64,000 nt of DNA from Kappaphycus alvarezii (taxonomy: Eukaryota > Rhodophyta > Florideophyceae > Gigartinales > Solieriaceae): the NCBI GenBank assembly GCA_002205965.3, contig NADL03000005.1:558001-622000 (forward strand), written 5' to 3'. The notes under the pieces were generated by a model. It was not told the DNA's origin. It saw only the letters and a list, made by a program, of their open reading frames with translations, and made no database searches. How positions within the stretch are numbered: position 1 is the first letter of the stretch; each line of letters opens with the position of its first letter. Of the stretch, positions 1 to 10,395 are shown piece after piece. The position numbers were made by a program, and so were the translations under genes.

Positions 1-2818
1 TTCTAGCAGACACCGTGGACAATCGTATCCGATGCAAAGATCCTGTCTGGAGCGCATCTCTCACTCGAAAGCTAGGCCATGCCTACTATGAATGGAACTA
101 CGAAGTTATCTATACAGAGCCAGAATTGAAAAGGATTCACTGACACTTTTATCACCTGCATCCGCTAAGAATATACAAAATGATGAAGCAGGCCAAGGAT
201 TCTCAAGCGAAACCAAAGAAACTCAAGGCACTCGAAAAGTTACTGAATCTTGTGAGGTTTGCCAAAGAATTTCGAACCAAAATGGTCGTTTACCCGTCGC
301 ACTGCCAAGCGAAGACGTGTTCTTTAACCGAACTGTGCTTATGGATTCTTATGTACTTGGAAAGAATGCCCATGCTACACATGGATTGCAAGGATATGTT
401 GTTCAGTGCTGCAGTATTCCTCGACGGAGAGTCGGAAAACCACGTATGGACAGCTTACATCCGTCAATGGGTTACAAAGTACGTTGGTTACTCGAAAAGG
501 AATTCACATTGATCGTGGACCGCAATTCGATAGTGACCGTGGCGTCACTTGCTACAAGCGAGTGGGAAAAAAACGCTTGGACTCAGGTATCGAAAGCCAT
601 AATGCTATTGGCGTCGGTGAAAAGTATCATGACTTCCTCCGACGAATTTATCGTAAAGTCACGAATGGAGCACCAAAAAGATTTCGAAATATGACTGTCT
701 TTCTCTTTCTGTTCATGCCATGAACAACACTGTCGGACCAGATGGGTCGTCTCCCACTCTTCTCGTGTTTAGAATCGTTCTACAATTCCGCTGGGGCCCT
801 CAGATCTTCCGGAGCAGCACGAGCGAATGAAAGCATACGAAATGCTCGCTATGAGATGTCTAAGGTTTTTGCTTCTGCCCGCATCCGCACTGCTCTTAAT
901 CGTAACGTCCCGATTGCATCAGACCCGCGAATTAGGATTGGATCTCAAGTACTCTTCTATCGCGAAAAGGTGAAAGCATGGGAAGGCCCATACAAGGTTG
1001 TTGCAAGAGATGAAAAAAACCTTTGGATCAGTATCAATAACGAACTTAAAAGGGTTTCGATTGACAAAGTCCCGTGAATATATAACGGATCCGGATCACA
1101 GGAAGGACAGGAAAAATTGTCTGATAGTGAGCGTGACGAACAGATACAGTCATTGACAGAATTTTCTCGGCTAAACATTTTTGGCAACAGTTCAAGAAAG
1201 AATGGCTGAAGTTCGGGTCAAAACGAGGGAACAACTAATGTCTTAGAGACACCAAGCATAGCGTATATCATGGAGAAAGTTCCTGCTGCTGACAAAGGAT
1301 ACAACTCGAAGCATTTGAAATAGCCAAACGCAACGAGATTCAGGGTCTATCTGATCGAAAGGTCTGGGAAGTCGTCAATATTTCGACTCTTCCCCGAAGG
1401 CAAACATTATCGGTGGAAGATTTGAACTTACGCTAAAGAACCCAGGTACGATAGTCAGAAGTCCAAAGCACGTTTCGTTGGACAAGGCTACAAAGACGAC
1501 ATGAAAGAGTTATGCATAGCTGCCCAACGCTACGCCAAAGCTCTACCAAATAATCCTTTCAGTATCTACTATTCTTAATTACCGCCTTCGCAATGATTTA
1601 TTACTTTCAAGCTTACCTCCAAGCGAAAGAAAAGCTGAGTCGTGAATATATCTTAAGATCCATGTGGCCGATCGAAAGTTTTCAACATCGGGGGAGATCA
1701 AGTACTGAAGCTAAAAAAGACTCTTTATGGTATCTGTGATTCTGGTGACTACTGGGGCGCTACTTTCGAAATCTTTATCAAGAATGAACTAGGAATGCTA
1801 CCACTCGACGGAGATCCTCTTCTACATGAAACAAGGTACAAAGGGTACCGATGGACTTCCTGGAGCCTATGTCGATGATAATTTGTTCCTGGAAATTTAA
1901 ATTTTGATAAGCTCGCTGAACTCACAGCTCGTTCGTCTGAGTCAAAACCGGTCGAGTATGGCAATCCTTAGTTCGTTGGCATCATATTGAAACTGAAAAA
2001 TCGATTGATGGTCAGCAAAAGTTCTACGCCATCAGCAAACTATCTTGCCAAGCTCAGAACAATACCAAAGGATTCTACCTTTGAGCTCTTTCGCTCTGTC
2101 CGAGCGGAATTAGTTGGCTATCGCAAAATCGTCCGGACATATGCTGTGCAGTCAATCGCGCAGCACAAGTCCCCGTTGAAAGTTTCGGAAAGAAGGCCAT
2201 CGACGAGCTTACTACTTGTATAAGCTATGTGAAAGATACCAAAGGCATCTGTCTCAAGTATCCTCCGCTTAATTTCAACACCCTGCATATTCTTACTTAT
2301 GCAGATGCATCGTTTGCGACAAAAACAGATCTCACTTCCCAGTTAGGATTCATTATTTTGCTTGTGATGACGCAGACCGCTGCCATATTTTGAACTAGAT
2401 AGCAGCCGCAAGTCCTTCGCGTGTTACTGTCTACATGGCTGGAGAATTGTACGCATTCTCCGCCGCATTTGATGTCGCTTACATATTGAAACACGATTTG
2501 GAGCGCATATTACGCCGCAAGATACCTCTGAAAATGTTCACAGACTCGAAACAAATTTTCGATGTCAATAAACCGTGCTTCGCATACACCTGAGAAACGT
2601 TTAATGATAGACATCGCTGCTGCTCGCAAAGCCTTCAACAAGTTCCAAATATCAAGTGTTGGACTTATCGCTGGTATTGCAAATCCTGCTGATTGTATAA
2701 CGAACCGAATGTTTGCAAGCCGATGCTAGACATTCTACGGACTGGAGTTGACAAAACCTTCATCGAGCAATGGACTATCCGTAATAAGGCACCCTGCCTC
2801 GCTTTTTGAAAGGGCGGG
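1..2818 (+). mobile_element. Ty1/copia element C1, 3' part of pol (decayed)
   Basis: This is a fossil LTR retrotransposon entering from beyond the left edge. Recognisable parts in order are: the integrase zinc-binding and core region (about 90-700, with a CEVCQ motif), the integrase C-terminal GPYKVV segment (about 950-1070), reverse transcriptase (about 1330-1950, with a KKTLYGICDSGDYW-like palm motif), and RNase H to the end of pol (about 1980-2800, with FTDSK and TPEKRLMIDI-like motifs). The integrase carries a conserved LLVFG-type motif also seen on the - strand near 58.7 kb in element C4, so C1 and C4 belong to related lineages. A purine-rich tract sits immediately before the LTR. The element is broken by many changes (well over ten) and looks old. 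The family call rests on motif order; the subfamily is not determined. Confidence 0.85.
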
Positions 2819-3250
2819 AGTGTTATACAGAAAGGGCTCGTGATAGTCCCAGCGCAGCAAGCAACGATTTGCTGTGTCAGCGCAGCACCTGTGACTGCTC
2901 AGCAGGAATTCTTTGATATTTTACGACATTAATCTATTACAAAATGCTACTGTAGCCACTAGATGTAATTTGTATGTGAACTAGTTCTACACTGCACTGT
3001 ACTGTATTTTCAAATACAGTGCAGACGGGCTACAAAAAGTCTATATAAGGGCTTGCGTACCGAGTAGCGGGGCAAGTCCAAGATAAGAATCATCAGCCAC
3101 CAGACAGAGAAGTTAACGCTTGTCTTGCAGCAATAAGGGAAGCCAACCGGTCGGCACAACGGTCAGTAGTTGTGTCAGACATTGTAAGCCCGGCTTTTAG
3201 GTATTGCAGAAGACTTCCACCAGCAACCTTGCTGCGTGCTACACGTGTCA
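2819..3250 (+). repeat. 3' LTR of copia element C1
   Basis: The LTR begins with TGTTATACAG directly after the purine-rich AAAGGGCGGGAG tract that ends the copia pol region, the expected LTR position. It holds a TATA-like box at 3041-3050 and an 8-bp-stem inverted repeat at 3001-3020. The 3' limit is uncertain because no second LTR lies in the window to compare with. I place it near 3235-3270, where CA-ending stretches occur. Confidence 0.6.
3041..3050 (+). promoter_or_regulatory. TATA-like box in the C1 LTR
   Basis: CTATATAAGG lies about 225 bp into the LTR, followed about 30 bp downstream by the likely start of the R region. This position fits an LTR core promoter. It is judged by sequence and context only. 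Confidence 0.5.
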
Positions 3251-3305
3251 CACCTTTTGGGCTGTGATACTACAGAATGGGCGCCTCCGAAAACACAAAG
3301 AAGTA

Positions 3306-3323
3306 TTTTGTGTATACACAAAA
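3306..3323. repeat. 18-bp perfect palindrome
   Basis: TTTTGTGTATACACAAAA is its own reverse complement. It lies between the copia LTR and the LINE fragment. No function can be assigned. Confidence 0.6.
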
Positions 3324-3379
3324 CAGCAGTCAATCAATAAAAATATTTGATTTGTGTCTACGCAAATCACACTTTTGCT

Positions 3380-4705
3380 CAAAGTACTGACACGTACACG
3401 TGTCCTAAACGCCCCCGTCGGTTCCTCGGACTGGACGAACAAATTCTACACCACTCACGTCCATTCCCTCGAACCGTTCCTTACAGCTGTCATAGACATT
3501 AACAATACGAAAGTGGCTTTTCAGCTTTTGCGCAATTTTCGGGACATGCAAGATAGGATACCCCTTCGTGTGGTGCCACCCTCTTGCACGGCGGAGGGCG
3601 CCGCTATGTTGATGCCATGATAGAGCGATGTCTCCGGACACTCGCCTGAGGAGCACTGGACTCGGATATATTCCGAGAACTCCAGCTACCGGTGAAACCC
3701 CTGGACCCTAAGAAACCCACCCCGGCTTAGGGTTCACATCGGCGAAAAGCACCGCGGGGGCCTCTTTTTCTTGCCTCCAGCGCATCTGCCAACAGGCTGG
3801 CCACCGGGATCTTACCGGCACCACATCACGGATCTTTCGACGTACAAATGCCGTCCGCGCCACGAATATGGTCGATTCCTGCTGCCCTCACGACTCCTAC
3901 CCTTTAGTGTATTTTGCTCAAGCAAAACCCCTCCGCAAAAGACACTGACAAAAGCAGTCCATGCGGCAGTTCAAGAAGAATCCCTCTCGGCGACCAACGA
4001 AGGCAAGCTTCCCGGCTTCTATGGGCCTTCCCGGCGCGAAGGAATGGGTCTACTGTGCTCCGTGCCCCGGCTCAAGACCAATATTGACGCCCGTGAGTTC
4101 TCAGTGTGGCTCCAGTACTACCTCCAAGTCCCGCTCTTCGCCCCCGACACGGCGTGCCCACGCCCAAACTGCCCTGAGGTCCTCGACTGCCACGGGGATC
4201 ACCTCATGCACTGCCTGCATGGTGGGCACCGCACCCGACGACACGACCGTCAGGTCGTCCTCCTCGCCCCAAACCCCAGAAGGTAGCCCGTCATCCGGCT
4301 ATCGAGCGGCGACAGGGGCTTCGCACAAGGCCGGATATCGAGGCAATGGGTAGCAACAGAGGAATGGACTTTTTTGACGTCACGTTCGTCAATCCTCTTG
4401 CGCCCTCCAAGGAGAGTGCGTACTTTCAACCCACTCACCTCCCTCAACGCAGCCATCTCCGCCAAACGTAGAAGGTATGAACCACTGCTCGCGACTGCTA
4501 CTAGATGGAGGCTTGTGCCATCCCAATCACCTTGGAGGCTGCCACCAGACGCGTAGCGGTGCTAACTGATGTCGCGCGGAACGTGGCCGTTCGAGCGATG
4601 GAGACCTATGGGATGGTTAGAGCGGTGCTTACCCAAAGGCACGCTGCTGCGGCCGTCATGTCCAACGCGGCATGCCTGCTCGCAGGCAATGAGCCGGCCC
4701 TGTAA
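3380..4705 (+). mobile_element. Non-LTR retrotransposon, family A, 3' end (RT thumb, CCHC finger, restriction-like endonuclease)
   Basis: This is a 5'-truncated LINE whose coding sequence runs in several frames. At 3410-3620 the VLNAPVGSSDW motif and following LEPFL/PLRVVPPS residues match the region just after the RT catalytic box in R2-like non-LTR elements. At 3771-4286, residues 129-148 of the frame form a CX4C...HX3C zinc finger followed by a GGHRTRRHD tail, and 4328-4400 reads RPDIEA...DFFDVTFVNP. Finger plus PD...D-V is the layout of the restriction-like endonuclease (RLE) domain. The final frame (4505-4705) ends AGNEPAL. The catalytic RT motifs are missing, as in ordinary 5' truncation, and at least three frame changes occur. 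A second copy of the last part lies at 8780-8990. The exact clade (R2, CRE, NeSL or Dualen) cannot be decided here. Confidence 0.75.
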
Positions 4706-5649
4706 GGAAGGTCATGTACTGTAGTGTTACCCATCAGCGACGACTTATCCCGCATAACGCATTATCCGCGTGGATATACCGACCATCTTCCATGCATTAA
4801 ATAAACCCAAAAATTTCCCCGAGTTGATGTGCCCTGGACACAAACGCACAAATCCCACCAGATGTGCCTCCGATTTTGCGATCTGAAGCGGATGGAAGCG
4901 TGTTGTACACAGAGATAACGATCAGGAGCAGTTCTATTGTGCAGCACCCATTTTACGTCAATGTAGTTTTTCGTGCGTAGCACAAAATGCTCCACAGGTA
5001 GCACAAAATGCTCCACACAAAGACAGATCAAAAATCTTTATGATACGTCTACACAAATTATGTTTTCTCAAGCGCCCAATTACTGACAAATTCAAGACTT
5101 CAGGGGGCCGCAGACGGACCGGATTCGAATCGTTTGACAGGTTCACCAAGTACAGTACAATCTGTACAGGTACGACTGTACGGTAGCCTACTAGCAATTC
5201 TGAATTAGAGAACAAAGAAACAGGGTTTCCCTGTGTGATTTCATTTAGTTCTAAAAAATTCGCTAGTAGAAAATTGAAAAAGTATGCACTTACCCTCTTA
5301 CTCTCTCCGCACCAATCATATACAGTTCCGACTCGCTCTACTTTGGATCTAATGTTTCTGATTGACAACACAATGGTACACCTACAGGCAGTGATCTGCC
5401 TCTTCCAAACCAGCTTTTGCAACAAGAAATATGTGTCTTGTTATTCGTTGTAAAATGAGCGGTCTGCTGTTCACGTTAGTTCAATTCTGGGATTTAGGCA
5501 AGGCTTTGCATCAAAAGGAACACACTTCTGCCACACAACAACTGCCACCGATGTACTTCTGTTACGCCAAACTATGATGGGGTCCATTGATGACCGGATC
5601 CCACACTCCCCCTTTCCCCTCCGTGAATTGAGCACCATCACTTTCAGAA
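4706..5649. other. No recognisable gene
   Basis: After the LINE tail the sequence holds a 21-bp tandem duplication (4977-5018) and a cluster of GTACAGTA-type words at about 5150-5185. Both strands have open stretches of up to 155 codons. None shows a recognised motif, and I do not call them genes. Confidence 0.5.
4977..5018 (+). repeat. Tandem duplication, 2 x 21 bp
   Basis: The units at 4977-4997 and 4998-5018 are both GTAGCACAAAATGCTCCACA followed by G or C, so they differ only at the last base. This indicates a recent local duplication. Confidence 0.85.
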
Positions 5650-6570
5650 CACACCCTCACTGCAGCGTTAGGAAAAAGTCCTTCAGTCGTTCTAGTGCTC
5701 CACTCTTGAAGTTACCGTAGATTCCAAGCCGCGCAACGATATGCACCACGTCATAACGCAATCAGCGCTTCATCAGTCAAATTCTTAGTCCGTCAATCAG
5801 AGCAAGGTACAGGAACCGGTGACCCTTTGGCCGCATAGAACCTTCACACCGAGATCTGTCAAATACATGTTCCTCCCAACAAAAGATCATTCCAACTTCG
5901 GAAACACTCCAAGCTGGCGCATAACATCTTGAGAAACTTGTTGCAAGCCGAACAGATGAAGTTCCCGCAGACTTGGCAGATTCCCTAGCGCCACAATACC
6001 ATCTAGGCTAAGATTCTTGCATCCCACCAACTCTAAAGATTGCACGGTAGACGCGGCACAGACAAATGAAGTGGTACGATTCGAGATCGGAAATCTTGAA
6101 TTGTCTTGAAAAGGATGTGCTTCAAGCGCAACGCGCAGCTCAAATGTGATGCCGTCTCACACGTAATATTGCGCAGTCGGAGATTTGAACCAGCTCCAAC
6201 ATGTCGCACGCGTTCACTAGTTCGAATCGAACATCTGAAAGCGTGCCATTCTCACCAACCGCAATTTCCGTATGGTCGCCTTCGCCGGCCCGATGCACAA
6301 CGCTGAAATCGTCGGGTTGCCCACCTGCGGCAATAGTTCAAGATGCAAGGACTTGAGCCTTTTCAAAGATGACAAAATTTGCTTCATTGCATATCTCTAA
6401 TGCGAGGGCATGCAATCAGCGTGAGAGACTCTAGTTCACTCATCTGTGCCAGAGGAATAATGCCAATTTGGTGATGTGGCGTGCACGGAGCAAAAGAAAC
6501 ACTTTCAACGAGAACATCACGTTCAGCGCGGAAGCCAACTCATCATCCGTGAGGTAACCTCGTACCAGTT
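5650..6570 (-). pseudogene. Leucine-rich-repeat region of a decayed host-type gene
   Basis: Read on the - strand, several frames hold leucine-rich repeats of the cysteine-containing/F-box type. The clearest unit lies at about 5935-6045 and includes VQSLELVGCKNLSLDGIVAL and NLPSLRELHLFGLQ. Others read SELESLTLIACPRI (about 6400-6450), KRLKSLHLELLPQVGNPTIS (about 6310-6370) and NLTDEALIAL (about 5765-5795). The repeats change frame repeatedly and contain stops, so this copy cannot encode one protein unless introns explain the changes, and I see no clear splice pattern. Together with the F-box-like stretch further upstream on the same strand, it looks like an FBXL-type substrate adaptor of an SCF ubiquitin ligase. 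That role is an inference from domain order. Confidence 0.55.
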
Positions 6571-6602
6571 ATTTCGCTGCTGATTGGCGTTTTGCGCGCC
6601 TC

Positions 6603-7424
6603 CTAGTGCGGCCTCACCCCACTAGGTTGACTGTTTGCAACCACAGGGCTGCACCCACCCCGGCCACATGTCCGGCGGAAGTAGGGGCGGAGCTGATTCG
6701 TGCTGTGAACGAGGTTTGCAACTTCCGCAGGGCCTGGAAGCGCGGAAGAGTTACCCGTATTGGTCGAGGTCGATGAACTGGCAGCAGGCCCCGTCGGGGG
6801 GAGGGTTGCAGTTTGCACCGGTTTCAGCAGAGTGCACATCCATGAGATCGGGGGGCACATTGGCATTTGCGGACCATTGGTGTGCGGCTGAAGGGGACCA
6901 GCGGGATTTCCGGAGGGATTGCCGTGGTTTGGAGCATTGTTACCGTTGGGAGGACCAGAAGCAGATTCGTTGTTTCCAGGAGGGTGCGGGTGGTCCTGGG
7001 TAGGGTCTCCATCGACGTTGTGGATGACACTGAAGAGGGCGTGGTGAACCTCATTCATGACGTGGGGATATCCATGGGTACCTCTCGTTTGCATCATCTT
7101 GGCCTTGCAGCGGTACGGGGTTCGGAGTTGGACCAGGAGAGCAAACATCGTTGCTGCGTCTTGCTGAGAGGGCCCCACGTTTGGAGTATTAGGATGACCG
7201 CCCAGGATCTGAACAAGTGCGGCATCTTGTTGAAGGTGAGGATCCGGAAGCAAGGGTTGCTGGGGAACCTCCTCTGGAGAGTTCTGGCACCCGGGTTGGT
7301 CACAGGCGTGTGGATGAGATTGTTCATCGGATGAAAAGGATTCTGAGGAGATGGTATCCCACGTCTCTGCCAGCTGCGCCTTTAGGGGGCAAACGTATTG
7401 CAAGATGAGTGATGTCGGGGCCAA
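6603..7424 (-). CDS. Hypothetical Pro/Asn/Gly-rich protein, 273 aa
   Basis: This is the longest uninterrupted reading frame in the window. The start used is the first in-frame ATG-type start at 7424. The N-terminal third is acidic and Ser/His-rich. The middle (about residues 140-190) is a low-complexity Pro/Asn/Gly/His segment, and the C-terminus is Thr/Ser/Pro-rich and ends in an Arg/Gly stretch. I see no signal peptide, membrane segment or catalytic motif, and I do not recognise a family. It lies inside, and in the same orientation as, the F-box/LRR remains. It could be a linker region of that gene, an inserted sequence, or a chance ORF in GC-rich DNA. The opposite strand also has long open frames here, as such GC-rich DNA allows. 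Confidence 0.35.
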   Translation of the reverse strand: MAPTSLILQYVCPLKAQLAETWDTISSESFSSDEQSHPHACDQPGCQNSPEEVPQQPLLPDPHLQQDAALVQILGGHPNTPNVGPSQQDAATMFALLVQLRTPYRCKAKMMQTRGTHGYPHVMNEVHHALFSVIHNVDGDPTQDHPHPPGNNESASGPPNGNNAPNHGNPSGNPAGPLQPHTNGPQMPMCPPISWMCTLLKPVQTATLPPTGPAASSSTSTNTGNSSALPGPAEVANLVHSTNQLRPYFRRTCGRGGCSPVVANSQPSGVRPH

Positions 7425-8008
7425 AAGGTAGCGAGACGAATCAAGGATGCCGTAGTGATGCCATTGTCAAAATAAATATCGATATGGCGAATGGGCCTGT
7501 TCAAGCCGTCAAATCGGGCAAAGAGGCGGAAAAGATCTGTGTCGGTGAGTTCCGTGTCCGGAGATATGTGAAAACGACGGATGGAGTAACACGGGTCCAA
7601 GAGTTTCCAATTGTTGTCCGCCAAAACTTTTGCGGAAGGCCCTCTCAAGAGGACGGAAGACGTTTCGGAGGAATACACGACGAAAAGTGGTGGAGACGGA
7701 GGCGTAATACCAGTCGGCCAGACTAGTGCAAGGAGTAGGGCCTGAGTCTCTTCGGGCAGCGTCGGTGGCGAAACGAAGAACATGGGCAAGAAGATATCGG
7801 GAGCTGAGCGATGGTGATCGGCGGGGGAGACATCGTGGCAAGGGACCCCTAGCGACGATGTCTTGCAATGCAAAGTTGTTGATCGGAAGGGGGGAATGAA
7901 GGGGCTGATCAAGTTAGGTGTTGCGCAAGGCCAGGTACTTAGTACAACTGCGAGGGCGGAGGAAGAGGATGCGCCTCTGGTGACTAGATACGGCTTGAAA
8001 CGAAACAC
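7382..8008 (-). pseudogene. F-box-like N-terminus and first LRRs of the same decayed gene
   Basis: Two overlapping - strand frames carry the signal. The frame covering 7509-7868 contains SLSSRYLLAHVLRFATDAA followed by SLADWYYASVSTTFRRVFLR, which has the spacing of an F-box (Leu-rich helix, then VS..FRRV). The frame ending at 7382 contains NRPIRHIDIYFDNGITTASL, which resembles an LRR strand-turn. A frame change between these two stretches would be needed for one protein. With the LRR block at 5650-6570 on the same strand, the order F-box then LRR is that of FBXL proteins. The F-box reading is weak; the LRR part of the gene is better supported. Confidence 0.4.
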
Positions 8009-8039
8009 CTCGTGTCAAACACATGCATGTGTACCGCAC

Positions 8040-8775
8040 CGCACCATCACCGAGGATTTCCGCGGATACGACGTACTCGTGTACACGTCTTTAAATCGTA
8101 ACCGCTTCGAATTACATCAGGGTGCAAATTAAGCAAAACTGTAAAGCGAACTGTCAATTAGGTTACCTTAGTTGCCTCGTAGGATGTGGCAGGCAGATTG
8201 TACAAATTTGTATTTTAATTGTTTGTTGCACTGCCTGCCCAGCGAAATACTGTACTGTACAAAATTCACGGCCCTGGTATTTCAAATATTAAAAATTAAA
8301 CAGTTTAGTAATTATTAAAAAGTTTCATAAATTTATTTTATTAAACTGTTCAATTATACTGTACTGTACCCCCGCTACCCAATGGGGGGAACTGGGACCT
8401 TAAAGATTTAATTGGGCCGGCTACCCAACGCGACTTACTGTACGTACCGCATGTACAGTATATACAGTGTCTACAGCCAGAACATTACAGTAATGTAGAG
8501 TACTGTATGTACCGTACTGTACTCTACTCCTGTACAGAGATAATGGCCATACGGAAAACAGACATTCTTTACAGTAGCTTCTGTACATTTGCCACTCAGG
8601 GTATTTTAACAGACTTTTTCGGTGACAAATACGCATTTACAGTATTTCTTTGAGGGTGGTCATCAAACAATATCATGCGAGGGATAGGGACTGAGAAGAG
8701 TTTTACCGTACCTATTACACGTGTAGCTTGGTTTCATTTCACATTCCCTGACTCAAACTTTTGTTTACACTCTTC
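8040..8775. other. AT-rich spacer with TACTGTAC words
   Basis: There is no gene here. The segment contains a small fold-back unit (8248-8369) and a dense run of TACTGTAC, GTACAGTA and GTACGTAC words at 8436-8540. These resemble words seen near 3.0, 5.15 and 40.5 kb. Confidence 0.55.
8248..8369. repeat. Small fold-back unit flanked by 13-bp direct repeats
   Basis: TACTGTACTGTAC occurs at 8248-8260 and again, in the same orientation, at 8357-8369. Inside, AATTAAACAGTTTAG (8294-8308) and TTAAACTGTTCAATT (8341-8355) are inverted copies matching at 13 of 15 positions. It could be a tiny MITE-like insertion or a local rearrangement. Confidence 0.4.
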
Positions 8776-8779
8776 TCGA

Positions 8780-8990
8780 CGCTACCAAGTGCCGCGCGGG
8801 CGCCGACAGACGTGGCTAGGCACGTCGCCACACGAGCCATGGAGAGCTTCGGGCGGGTATGCGATCCGTCCTTATGGAAAGACACGCTGCGGCGACGGTT
8901 TCGTCCAGCGCAGCATGCCTTATGGCTGGCCTCACACCAGACCTGTGAGGTTGTCCCGCCTGAGTCTGCCTCATTTTCAGACCCTTAAGT
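8780..8990 (+). mobile_element. Non-LTR retrotransposon family A, second 3'-end copy
   Basis: The frame reads APTDVARHVATRAMESFGRV. It aligns with LTDVARNVAVRAMETYGMV near 4565-4620 in the first copy, and the DNA is similar for about 140 bp, up to the CAGCATGCCT/CGGCATGCCT block. Only the terminal part of the element is present, so it is a severely 5'-truncated insertion or a remnant. Confidence 0.7.
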
Positions 8991-9840
8991 CTTCGGAAAA
9001 TAGCCGTTCTACATCCCTACTGATTATTGGGCAGCACAATACAAAGGTTGTTAATTATATTCCCGTCGGTGAGCTCATTACCGATGCTACCAGTGACCCT
9101 GCAGGGGTGGCCACACACAAGGGGCAAAACCTGGCGCAAAACGAGAGTTCCTTCGAAGTGTCGGGAAATTCTTATGTGGGGAAAACTCCATTTAGTTATC
9201 AAAGAGCTGTTGCCGCGACCGCATTAAACGTGGTTAGAAATGAGGCGATATTGTACTCTCATTTCTTTGCCATGGCATTCCAATTCCTGCTTTTCTTGGT
9301 TTCCATGCGTGTTCCACATGTTTTCCATTAAGGCAAGGAGTAACTTGTTGTGATCTTCAAGGCTTTCAATCCCGTCTATTTCTGAAAGCCATATTTCTGC
9401 CTGCTTGTAGGTACAGTATACCCAAATTTGGCGATTATGGTAGGATGTTGGAACTGTCTGCACTTCCTCAGGGCTCATACGACACGTTGCTGTGCCATTG
9501 TATCCGCGTTCTTCCACAATCATATTAGACCTTTATCAAAGTTATTCAGTAATCATAGAATTGATTAATTTAATTATTGAAAACACGGTCCATTGCGGTA
9601 TGATATGAGTAAATTCTTATTTACTGAGCAACTACTCAAAGCCCGCCTATCTTACAAAAAGATAAATATCCCAATATTTGGGCGGCAAATACCCGCGATC
9701 TAAGTAAATACAAAACTATCAAATATAAAGACCTGCAGACTCGGTCTTTTCCGTAGTGACTCGGTAAATACATAATTGGTCTTCCTGTCCCCTTCCTGCT
9801 GGGATTTCTCCAGTACACACACGTGACTCTCCCAAACTGA
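8991..9840. other. No recognisable gene
   Basis: The longest open stretch is a - strand frame of 99 codons at 9224-9523, rich in Glu, Gln and His. I do not recognise it. The rest is AT-rich and featureless. Confidence 0.4.
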
Positions 9841-10395
9841 ACACCGGGGCTGTCTCCATACGCTCAGTTCCCACTCTGCCGACAACAAATTGAGACAATT
9901 AGCGCCACAGACGCAAACGCAACTATCCCCCTCCTTGCGGAGCGAGCACCCGAAAGTTCAGCAGAGCTCGACGACTACAACTCAGAGCCAGACAAACAAG
10001 ATTCTGATGAAGAGATCGACAGCGAGTGTCCCATGTTCGACTCGTTCTACGCAGCCGGCGGTTCAGCTACCATTTTTGAAATGACAAATTTTAACGCCAG
10101 GTAGTTCCAAATGATTTGGGACAAGTTTTACGGACGTATAAAAAAATTTCATAACGTAGGAAGAGGGAACCGCTCGAAGCACAACGGAAAATACTGTCTA
10201 TTCATGATGATGGTAGTCCTCAAGCATGGAGAAGCATGGGATTTCCTTGCAAGAATCTTTGGCATGAAGAGCCCTTCGTTCGAACGTCTAATGATGCCCT
10301 TTATGCGCAACATATCAGAGCATATGTACGACTATTACCTTGAATCTTTGCTTGAAGATAAACCAATGCGGAAGATTTTGGATGATGGCAAATCA
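9841..10395 (+). mobile_element. DDE-type DNA transposon fragment (transposase N-terminal region)
   Basis: The frame open from 9841 begins with an acidic, Ser/Asp-rich segment (SDEEIDSECPMFDSFYAA) and continues, after one stop, into a block containing NVGRGNRSKHNGKYCLFMMM, VLKHGEAWDFLARIFGMKSP and FERLMMPFM. A GRG(N/R)RS motif, then an LKHG(x)WDFLA helix and a KSPTFER-like motif, is typical of the helix-turn-helix region preceding the DDE core in Harbinger-related transposases of protists and algae. The match stops abruptly near 10395, where an opposite-strand transposase fragment begins. No catalytic core remains. The exact superfamily is inferred from general resemblance. Confidence 0.5.

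Noticed and set aside
4958-5425. 155-codon - strand frame
   Set aside because: It includes the 21-bp tandem repeat and shows no recognisable domain. It is probably a chance frame.
6635-7334. Long + strand frames over the Pro/Asn-rich region
   Set aside because: They are antisense frames kept open by GC-rich, low-complexity sequence.
8675-9331. 218-codon + strand frame
   Set aside because: It overlaps the family A LINE remnant in another frame. No motif is present and the composition is random-looking.
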